In this document: in pieces, positions 8,485-15,725 of the stretch | How positions within the stretch are numbered: the first letter of the stretch is position 1 | Layout: every line of letters starts with the position of its first letter | Assembly (NCBI GenBank): GCA_964542535.1 | Contig: CAZIUE010000005.1 | Span: 169,812-233,811, forward strand | Reading direction: 5' to 3' | Length of the DNA: 64,000 nt | Source: Pseudopelobacter sp964542535 | GTDB lineage: Bacteria; Desulfobacterota; Desulfuromonadia; Geobacterales; Pseudopelobacteraceae | Program-made: the position numbers and the translations under genes | Notes under the pieces: generated by a model | What the model was told of the DNA's origin: nothing | Databases searched by the model: none | Seen by the model: only the letters and a program-made list of their open reading frames with translations

Positions 8485-10307
8485 AACGGCCGCTCCTCTT
8501 CCGGCAGGGGAATGGACAGGCGCAGCAGGGTACCGCCCCCTTCCGCGCCCCCGATTTCCAGCTGCCCCTTGCAGATCCGCGCGCGCTCCTGCATCCCCAT
8601 CAGGCCGTAGGCCCGCGGCGACCCGATCTCTTCCGGCCGAATACCGCGGCCATTGTCGCCGATCTCCACCACCAGCTGACCGCTCCGGGTGCAGAGCGAA
8701 ACGCTGACCTCCGTGGCATGGGCGTGGCGGAGAACATTGGTGAGCCCCTCCTGGACGATGCGCACCACGGCGGTAGACACCCCGGGGGCCAGGTGACCGA
8801 TCTCCTCATTAAGCATCGCGAAACACTCGATGCCGCTGCGCCGCCTGAACTCAGCCACCTGCCAGTCGATGGCAGCGGCGAGCCCCAGGTTGTCCAGCAG
8901 CGGCGGACGCAGATCAGCGGCTATCCGCTGGATGCTTGAGGTCAACTGTTCGATGTGGGAATGCATCTCACTCACCCGCTCCAGCATCGGTCCGTCCGCC
9001 GGAAGCCGACGCTCGATCCACTCCAGGTCGAGCTTCAGCACGGTCAGGCTCTGCCCGATCTCGTCGTGAATGTCCCGTGCCATGGCCAACCGCTCCTGTT
9101 CCTGGACCGTCTGCAGATGTTCCCCCAGGGCCCGCAGTTTCCGGTTGAGGTCCAGCAGCTCCTCCTCGGACCGTTTCTGTTCAGTAACATCCCTGAACAA
9201 CCCCTGCATGATGTTACGTTCCCCCACGCAGGTAACGGAGTGTTTGATGTGCACCGGTATTCTCCGGCCGCTCCTGGAGACGACAATCGCCTCGGCACTG
9301 TTCACCTCACGGTGCTGAGCAACGGTCCATCTGAACTGAGTAGCGAAATGGTCCGCCAGCTCAGGAGGATGCAGAAACGTCTGATGCTTGCCGATGATCT
9401 CTTCCCGCGGCAGCTCCAGCATCGCTTCGGCGGCCCGGTTGCAGTTGATCAGCACGCCGCTGTCGGCGTCGGCCCAGAAAATGGCGTCGGAAGCTCCCTC
9501 GAACGTCATTCTGAACTTCTCTTCGCTTTGCTGCAGCAGAAGTTCGGCCTGCCGGCGCTCACTGACGTCGCGGTTGATGCAGATGACCGAACTGATCGTA
9601 TCTCTATCGGACAGGTCCGGAATCAGGTTGCATTCGTACGAAATCAGCCTGCCGTCCGGCGCGGGGTAACTGAATTCGATCTGCCGTGCCTGCCCGGTTT
9701 CCCACACCGAATTGAGCGCCCCATCCCACAGTTGCAGCAGATCCTCCGGCATGCCCAGCTCGCGGTTGGTCTTGCCGATGAAGGACTCCCGCGGCTGGCC
9801 GGTCACCCGTTCGATGCTGTCGTTAACGTAGAGATGGCGCAGCTGGCGGTCGAAACGCGCCACAACGATGTCGGGCAGCTTCGAGGCCAGAAAATGAAAG
9901 CTTTCCTCGCCACGCCTGCGATCTCCGATATCGATGATCGTGCCCGCGATGCGGGTCGGCCTGCCTTCCCGGTCGTACGCGATGGTCGTTCCCCGTCCCT
10001 CGACCAGCCTGACCGTACCGTTCCGGCAGATCATGCGGTACTCCATGACCGAGAGATCGCGCCTCCCCCGGATCTGCTCGCCGATGACACCGCAGACCCG
10101 CTCCCGGTCATCGGGATGAATGATCGACCTGAAAAAATCGCCGTCGAAAACGGTCTCTTCGGGAGCATAGCCAACCATCTGACAGTACCGGGGGCTCAGG
10201 TATGCCCGGTCGCTCGCCAGGTCCCACTCCCAGAACCCCTCCGTAGCCAGCTCCAGTATCAGCCTGTGGCGTTCATGCTCCGCAGTCAGATTTTGCTCCG
10301 CTGCCAT
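8481..10307 (-). CDS. PAS-domain sensor histidine kinase (NarX-type)
   Basis: The 608-residue protein contains three PAS/PAC units (about 15-130, 140-255 and 265-380), a coiled linker, a HisKA_3 dimerisation domain with the phospho-acceptor in ARDIHDEIGQSL, and an HATPase with GDNGRGI and GLMGMQERA. It has no clear membrane segment, so it is probably a cytoplasmic sensor. Its partner is the NarL-type regulator, whose GTG start overlaps the kinase stop by 4 bases. Because that regulator is truncated, the signal route may be broken or may pass to the adjacent HD-GYP regulator. The signal is unknown. Confidence 0.88.
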   Translation of the reverse strand: MAAEQNLTAEHERHRLILELATEGFWEWDLASDRAYLSPRYCQMVGYAPEETVFDGDFFRSIIHPDDRERVCGVIGEQIRGRRDLSVMEYRMICRNGTVRLVEGRGTTIAYDREGRPTRIAGTIIDIGDRRRGEESFHFLASKLPDIVVARFDRQLRHLYVNDSIERVTGQPRESFIGKTNRELGMPEDLLQLWDGALNSVWETGQARQIEFSYPAPDGRLISYECNLIPDLSDRDTISSVICINRDVSERRQAELLLQQSEEKFRMTFEGASDAIFWADADSGVLINCNRAAEAMLELPREEIIGKHQTFLHPPELADHFATQFRWTVAQHREVNSAEAIVVSRSGRRIPVHIKHSVTCVGERNIMQGLFRDVTEQKRSEEELLDLNRKLRALGEHLQTVQEQERLAMARDIHDEIGQSLTVLKLDLEWIERRLPADGPMLERVSEMHSHIEQLTSSIQRIAADLRPPLLDNLGLAAAIDWQVAEFRRRSGIECFAMLNEEIGHLAPGVSTAVVRIVQEGLTNVLRHAHATEVSVSLCTRSGQLVVEIGDNGRGIRPEEIGSPRAYGLMGMQERARICKGQLEIGGAEGGGTLLRLSIPLPEEERPL

Positions 10308-10310
10308 GGC

Positions 10311-12173
10311 CTACTCCAGCGTGGGGATGTCAGCCCCCACGGCGAACCGCTTGATCTTGCGGGTGGTGGTCTTGGGAAACTCGTCCTCGCGCAGGGTGAA
10401 CTTGCGCACCCGCTTGTAGTCGGCCAGGCCGGCGCAAGCGGCCTGAACCTCGCGCCGCAGCAGCGCCTCCACATCCTTCACGCTCATAGGGCAATCCCCG
10501 TTCTTCCGGCAGTGGTCCTCCAACGCTTCCTGATCGGGATAGATCATGGCGTGAACCTCCTCCTCAGCCGGACCAAGCCGGTGACCGTAGACCATCACTT
10601 CGGCGATGTAGGGGCTCTTGAGCAACTCCGCCTCCACCTCCTCGGGGTAGACGTTCTTGCCGTTGGGGGTGACGATCAGGTTCTTGACCCGGCCACAGAT
10701 GGAAATAAAGCCGTCACCGTCCCTTCGCGCCAGGTCGCCGGTGCGATACCAGCCATCCTGCAGCACTTCGGCCGTAGCCTGGGGGTTGTTGTAGTACCCC
10801 AGCATGACGTTGGGACCTTTCACCACCAGCTCGCCCACCCCTTCCGGGTTGGGGGCGTCGATACGCAGCGACATGCAGCGCAGGGGGAGCCCCACGGTAC
10901 CCGGCCGCCTGTGCCCCGGCTTCTCGGCACTGATCACCGGCGATGTCTCGGTAATGCCGTACCCCTGATAGATGTTCAGGCCGACCCTCTCCAGCCCCCG
11001 GGCGATGGCCGGATCCAGGGCCGCGCCGCCGCTGACGTAGATGGTGCCGCTGCCGAAGGTCCTGCGCACCCGGCAGCTGACCAGGCCACGCGTCAGGGGA
11101 AGGGCGAACAGGGTTCGCGACAGCCGTTTCGACTGGATGTTCTTCATGATCCGGTCCAGCAACATGCGGTACACGGCCGGAACCGCCAGAAAGAAGGTCG
11201 GTTTGACCTCGGCCAGGTTGTCCCCCAGCTTTTTCAGGGATTCGCAGAAGGTTACCCTGCCCCCCAGGGCCAGGGGGAGCAGCACGCCGCAGACCTGCTC
11301 GAAGACATGGTTGATGGGGAGAAAGGAGAGTGTGTGGATACTGCTGTCCAGCTGGAAGTGTTCAGCGGTCTCCAGAATGTTGGAGACGATGTTGGCGTGG
11401 CTGAGCATGGCCCCCTTGGAGCGGCCGGTGGTGCCGGAGGTGTAGAGGATCACCGCCGGGTCCCGGGACGTGCGCGGCTTTTCGGGAAGGGGGGCGCTGT
11501 GGCAAAGGGCCTCCAGGTCCAGCAGGCGTCCCTCCCGGATCATCCGGGCGCGGATCTCCTCAATGGCGGAGAAGGGGGATGCGCTCTCCCGCCGATCGCT
11601 CCCGGCGCAGGTCGGGGCACACAGCTGGTAGAAGCGGCTCGCCAGCTGCTCCAGGCGCCGGGCTCGTTCCCGCGGGATGGGTACCGAAACCGCCAGGTCA
11701 CGCCACTCCGCCACCAGCTCCGCCAGAGCGCCGGCGACCAGCGAATCGCCCCCCCCCTCCGCGACGGGCGTCGTCAGGGTGACGATCCGTTCCAGCGTGA
11801 CAATGTGGACCGCCGCATGCAGCAGCGTGTCCAGGCAGGGGGGTGAGCTGAACACCACCCGGGCGTGGCAGTTGGCCAGGATGTGGCGCAGCTCGGCGCT
11901 CTTCAGTTCCTTGTCAATGGGTACCACCACCCCGCCAGCCTTGAGGATACCCAGGTAGGCGATCACCCAGGCCGGCGAGGAGGGAGCCAACAGCGCCGCG
12001 TGATCTCCCGGCCGGAATCCGGACCGGATCAGTCCGGCCGCGATGCGGTCCGAACGTTCCCACAACGCCCCGTAGCTGATTTCCTTCCAGATGCCCCCCT
12101 CCCTGTGGCGCAGGGCAGGGCGGTCGCCGTTCAGGCGGCAGCTCTCCCTTATCAGTGAGTCGATGGTTTGCAT
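10311..12173 (-). CDS. AMP-dependent acyl-CoA synthetase/ligase
   Basis: The 620-residue adenylate-forming enzyme is of the long-chain fatty acid CoA ligase type. It activates a carboxylic acid to acyl-AMP and then acyl-CoA. Visible motifs are the P-loop ILYTSGTTGRSKGAM, GYGITETSPV, GWYRTGDLARRDGDG, GRVKNLIVTPNGKNVYP and the catalytic lysine region near the end (FPKTTTRKIKR). The kinase gene begins 4 bases after its stop, so they are probably co-transcribed. Chain-length preference cannot be read from the sequence. Confidence 0.88.
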   Translation of the reverse strand: MQTIDSLIRESCRLNGDRPALRHREGGIWKEISYGALWERSDRIAAGLIRSGFRPGDHAALLAPSSPAWVIAYLGILKAGGVVVPIDKELKSAELRHILANCHARVVFSSPPCLDTLLHAAVHIVTLERIVTLTTPVAEGGGDSLVAGALAELVAEWRDLAVSVPIPRERARRLEQLASRFYQLCAPTCAGSDRRESASPFSAIEEIRARMIREGRLLDLEALCHSAPLPEKPRTSRDPAVILYTSGTTGRSKGAMLSHANIVSNILETAEHFQLDSSIHTLSFLPINHVFEQVCGVLLPLALGGRVTFCESLKKLGDNLAEVKPTFFLAVPAVYRMLLDRIMKNIQSKRLSRTLFALPLTRGLVSCRVRRTFGSGTIYVSGGAALDPAIARGLERVGLNIYQGYGITETSPVISAEKPGHRRPGTVGLPLRCMSLRIDAPNPEGVGELVVKGPNVMLGYYNNPQATAEVLQDGWYRTGDLARRDGDGFISICGRVKNLIVTPNGKNVYPEEVEAELLKSPYIAEVMVYGHRLGPAEEEVHAMIYPDQEALEDHCRKNGDCPMSVKDVEALLRREVQAACAGLADYKRVRKFTLREDEFPKTTTRKIKRFAVGADIPTLE

Positions 12174-12366
12174 GTCCCGCTCCGGATGATGAAATACCCC
12201 TCCCGATCAGAGCCGGCCGGGGACCTGACCAGGGGCGCCAGCCACCCCTCCGGCAGTGGTCCCCCGCGGCAGCCTCCAGCGAAGAGCGGGATGAAATGCG
12301 CATACTATCACGATCATTCGGCCGCTTGTCAAAGCCAAAAGCCGTTTCATACCGGAGAAAATGCTT

Positions 12367-12393
12367 TTGACAGCCGCCGGACAGTGCTATAGT
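12367..12393 (+). promoter_or_regulatory. extended -10 promoter of gltX
   Basis: TTGACA at 12367-12372 and TGC-TATAGT (extended -10) at 12385-12393. The spacer is 15 bases, short but tolerated by extended -10 promoters. Confidence 0.6.
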
Positions 12394-12399
12394 GTCCGG
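12377..12399. promoter_or_regulatory. operator-like palindrome over the gltX -10 box
   Basis: CCGGACA (12377-12383) and TGTCCGG (12393-12399) form perfect 7-base arms around the -10 hexamer. This is the layout of a repressor site, but no known regulator motif is recognised. Confidence 0.35.
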
Positions 12400-12444
12400 T
12401 CGCAAATTACATGTACGCCTGCACGGCAGAGAGGGAGATACAGC

Positions 12445-13854
12445 ATGTCCGACATCCGCGTCCGTTTCGCACCCAGCCCCACCGGCTACCTCCACGTGGG
12501 AGGAGCCCGCACGGCCCTGTTCAACTGGCTCCTGGCCAGGAGACAGGGGGGCACCTTCATCCTGCGCATCGAGGATACCGACGTGGAGCGATCCACCCAG
12601 GAGTCGGTGGATGCCATTCTGCAGGGGATGGAGTGGCTGGGACTGGACTGGGATGAGGGACCCTACTACCAGACCGACAACTTCCCGCTCTACAAGGAGT
12701 ACGTTCAGAACCTCCTGGACCAGGGGAAGGCGTACCGCTGCTACTGCTCGGCAGAGGAACTGGAGGCCAAGCGCGAACTGGCCATGAAGGAGGGACGCAA
12801 GCCCAAGTACGACGGCACCTGTCGCGACCTGGCAGAACAGTCGGACGGCAGGCCCTACGTGGTTCGCTTCCGCGCCCCCCAGGACGGAGGGGCCACCTCC
12901 TTCGACGACCTGATCAAGGGGACCATCACCTTTCCCAACGACGAGCTGGACGATCTGATCATCCAGCGTAGCGACGGCACCCCCACCTACAACTTCTGCG
13001 TGGTGATCGACGACGCCATCATGAAGATCAGCACCGTCATCAGGGGCGACGACCATGTCAACAACACCCCGCGCCAGATCCAGCTCTACCAGGCCCTGGG
13101 TTTCCCGGTGCCGAAGTTCGCCCATGTGCCCATGATCCTGGGGAGCGACAAGGCCCGCCTCTCCAAGCGCCACGGCGCCACCAGCGTCATCGCCTACCGG
13201 GACATGGGGTTCCTCCCAGAAGCGCTGATGAATTACCTGGTGCGCCTGGGGTGGAGCCACGGCGACGACGAGATCTTCAGCCGCGACGAGATGGTGGCCA
13301 AGTTCGACATCTCCAGCGTGGGGCGCTCTCCCAGCGTCTTCAACCCGGACAAGCTCCTCTGGCTGAACGCCCACTACATCAAGACCGGCAATCCCCAACG
13401 GCTGGCGGACCTGTTGATTCCCTTCCTGAAGCAGCGTGGTGTTGATCCTGCCAACGGCGGTCCCGAGCTTTCGGAGGTGGTGAGGACCCTGCAGGAGCGA
13501 GCCCGCACCATGCTGGAGATGGCCGACTCGGCCCTGTTCTACTACCACGCCCCCGAGTCCTACGACAGGACCGCCCTGGACAAGTTCGAAACCGGGCACC
13601 TGCTGGCGGTCTACGCCACCGTGGCGGAGCGGCTCTCCTCGACCACGGCGTCCACGGCGGCCGAGTTCGACGCGCTCTTCAAAGAGATCTGCACCGGAAA
13701 TAGCTGGAAGATGCCCCAGGTGGGGCAGCCGGTACGCATCGCCCTCTCCGGCGGCACCCACGCCCCGGGCATCGGCGAGATCATCGTCACCCTGGGAAAA
13801 GAGGAGACCATCCGGCGGATCGAAAGTGCGCGGGAGTTCGTGGAGAAGAGGTAG
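12445..13854 (+). CDS. gltX: glutamyl-tRNA synthetase
   Basis: The 469-residue class I aminoacyl-tRNA synthetase charges tRNA-Glu (and possibly tRNA-Gln if the amidotransferase route is used). The HIGH-type motif is seen in FAPSPTGYLHVGGARTA and the KMSKS-type motif as ARLSKRHGA. The anticodon-binding C-terminal region is intact. Start MSDIRVRF at 12445 is chosen because GAGGGAG lies 7 bases upstream and it matches the family N-terminus. It is a single-gene unit with its own promoter and terminator. Confidence 0.96.
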   Translation: MSDIRVRFAPSPTGYLHVGGARTALFNWLLARRQGGTFILRIEDTDVERSTQESVDAILQGMEWLGLDWDEGPYYQTDNFPLYKEYVQNLLDQGKAYRCYCSAEELEAKRELAMKEGRKPKYDGTCRDLAEQSDGRPYVVRFRAPQDGGATSFDDLIKGTITFPNDELDDLIIQRSDGTPTYNFCVVIDDAIMKISTVIRGDDHVNNTPRQIQLYQALGFPVPKFAHVPMILGSDKARLSKRHGATSVIAYRDMGFLPEALMNYLVRLGWSHGDDEIFSRDEMVAKFDISSVGRSPSVFNPDKLLWLNAHYIKTGNPQRLADLLIPFLKQRGVDPANGGPELSEVVRTLQERARTMLEMADSALFYYHAPESYDRTALDKFETGHLLAVYATVAERLSSTTASTAAEFDALFKEICTGNSWKMPQVGQPVRIALSGGTHAPGIGEIIVTLGKEETIRRIESAREFVEKR

Positions 13855-13861
13855 AAAACAG

Positions 13862-13888
13862 AAGAGCGGCGGCAACGCCGCTCTTTTC
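13862..13888 (+). terminator. intrinsic terminator after gltX
   Basis: AGAGCGGCG-GCAA-CGCCGCTCT followed by TTT. The stem is 9 bases and starts 8 bases after the gltX stop. Confidence 0.8.
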
Positions 13889-13986
13889 GCAACTAAAGAA
13901 ATTTTGTCTCCCTCTTGCGCAACTTTCAAGACCTTCATCAGATGGAGTTATGGCAGGATTGATACTGGTGGCTAAGGAAACATATT

Positions 13987-15672
13987 ATGACCCGTGAAGA
14001 ATTGCTCCTACTGATAGCCGAAGTACAACAGACCAAGTGCGAGCTTGCTGATATCGAAGTCAAGTCTGCCCATGGTGGGACGCCGCGATTATTTGAATCG
14101 CTTTCTGCCTTTGCCAACCGCCCAGAAGGGGGAGTTATCCTTTTGGGGCTCGACGAAAACCGCAATTTTGAAATAGTGGGGGTCGGAAATGCTCACCGTT
14201 TACAGGAAGAAATTAGCCACCTTGCTTGGACGGAAATGGAGCCACAGATTAATCCTGAGTTTACAGTCGAGCAAATCGACAAAAAGACAGTGGTAGCACT
14301 TGAGGTTCATCCGCTTTCCTCCGACAAACGCCCCTGTTACTACAAAAAAGCTGGCCTCCAGAAGGGCTCGTATATCCGCGTCGGCAATACCAATCGTTCG
14401 ATGACTGATTACGAGATATTTGGATATGTGAGCGCCCGGAACCAGCCAAAATTTGACGAGGAACCAATTGAAGGCACTACGCTGGACGACCTTGACAGTG
14501 AAAAATTGAATCTCTTTCTGGAAAAAGTCAGAAAAAGCCGTCCGAAAGCCACTTACCTGAAACAGCCTTCAGAACAAGTTCTAACTCACCTCAACATTGC
14601 CCGTTTTTCTAATGGCACACTCCGCCCTACTCTTGCCGGACTATTGGCCTTTGGACGCCACCCACAGACAGTTGAGCCACAGCTGGTTATCACATTTCTC
14701 CATTATTTTGGAACGACCGAAACCGAAAAGACTCCACGCGGCGAACGCTTCCTTGACAACAGAAAGTTTGAGGGAGCAATCCCTGAAATGGTTGAAGACG
14801 CGGTAAACCACGTGCTGGCGAGTATACGCAAAGGCAGCCTAATTGATGGTTTGTATCGCCGGGATATTCCCGAATATCCCGAAGAGGCCGTACGTGAAGC
14901 AATTGTCAATGCTGTTGCCCATCGGGATTACAGCAACTTTGCGCGCGGTAGTTATATCCAGATTCGTCTTTTTGCCGACCGATTAGAGGTTCAAAGCCCC
15001 GGCGGTCTTTATGGTACGGTGACGATCGAGACCCTGGAAGAAGAGCAGTCCACGCGTAATCGTACACTGGTTCGCCTGCTTGAGGACCTGCATCTGGTTG
15101 AAAACCGTGGCAGCGGCATCAAGGCAATTCTGAGCGCCATGAGCGCAGCAAATCTTGAGCCACCTCGGTTTGAGGACAGACGGAATTCGTTTCTGGTGAC
15201 GATGCGTAATTTGACCTTAATGAGCACTGAGGCCATTGCCTGGCTCAATCGCTTTGCTGACAGAGAGCTTAATGACCGGCAGCGACTGGCATTAGTATAT
15301 TTGCGTCACAATCAGCATATTACCAACTTCGACTACCAACGGCTTGCCCATGTGGATCCCGTAACGGCAACCAGAGAGCTTCGCGGCCTCGTACAATCGG
15401 GACTCACTTCGCAACACAGCTCCCGCCGCTGGACGCATTATACGCTGAACGTCCCAATTGAGGATAAAGTTGAAGCTTCCTTGCCTTTTCTGCCTGAAGA
15501 CAGGGTCCTTGATTATGTGCGCAGGCATGGCTCGATATCACGAAAACTATGTGCTGATTTATTGAATCTCAAGGATAGTGCTGCACGAGAGATTCTCTCC
15601 CAGATGCGCAACAAGGAGTTGCTCAAATTGATCGGATATAAAAAGAGCAGCCGATACGTATTGCCGGAATAG
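13987..15672 (+). CDS. Schlafen/AlbA_2-domain ATP-binding protein
   Basis: The 561-residue protein has an N-terminal AlbA_2 (Schlafen-like) domain with LADIEVKSAHGG and SLSAFANRPEGGVILLGLDE. A central GHKL-type ATP-binding part contains REAIVNAVAHRDYSN and the family ending VENRGSGIKAI. The C-terminal region holds winged-helix segments. Proteins of this build are usually called transcriptional regulators or RecG-like; some occur in defence or mobile regions. Codon use is visibly more AT-rich than gltX or uvrB, which suggests acquisition. The start at 13987 follows AAGGAAA. Function here is not known; a defence or regulatory role is possible. Confidence 0.75.
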   Translation: MTREELLLLIAEVQQTKCELADIEVKSAHGGTPRLFESLSAFANRPEGGVILLGLDENRNFEIVGVGNAHRLQEEISHLAWTEMEPQINPEFTVEQIDKKTVVALEVHPLSSDKRPCYYKKAGLQKGSYIRVGNTNRSMTDYEIFGYVSARNQPKFDEEPIEGTTLDDLDSEKLNLFLEKVRKSRPKATYLKQPSEQVLTHLNIARFSNGTLRPTLAGLLAFGRHPQTVEPQLVITFLHYFGTTETEKTPRGERFLDNRKFEGAIPEMVEDAVNHVLASIRKGSLIDGLYRRDIPEYPEEAVREAIVNAVAHRDYSNFARGSYIQIRLFADRLEVQSPGGLYGTVTIETLEEEQSTRNRTLVRLLEDLHLVENRGSGIKAILSAMSAANLEPPRFEDRRNSFLVTMRNLTLMSTEAIAWLNRFADRELNDRQRLALVYLRHNQHITNFDYQRLAHVDPVTATRELRGLVQSGLTSQHSSRRWTHYTLNVPIEDKVEASLPFLPEDRVLDYVRRHGSISRKLCADLLNLKDSAAREILSQMRNKELLKLIGYKKSSRYVLPE

Positions 15673-15683
15673 AAAAGTACCGG

Positions 15684-15720
15684 TCCAAAAAAATCCAAAA
15701 AAATCCAAAAAAATCCAAAA
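15684..15720 (+). repeat. 10-base tandem A-tract repeat before uvrB
   Basis: The unit TCCAAAAAAA repeats about 3.7 times without error, ending 5 bases before the uvrB ATG. A-tracts repeated at about one helical turn are expected to bend DNA. No Shine-Dalgarno sequence is visible between the repeat and the ATG. Confidence 0.85.
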
Positions 15721-15725
15721 ACGCC

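Noticed and set aside
8955..11846. 963-codon open frame on the plus strand
   Set aside because: It is the antisense of the histidine kinase and acyl-CoA synthetase genes; composition is an effect of high GC and codon bias, with no domain match.
11914..13938. 674-codon minus-strand frame covering gltX
   Set aside because: Antisense of gltX, which has complete synthetase motifs, a promoter and a terminator on the plus strand.
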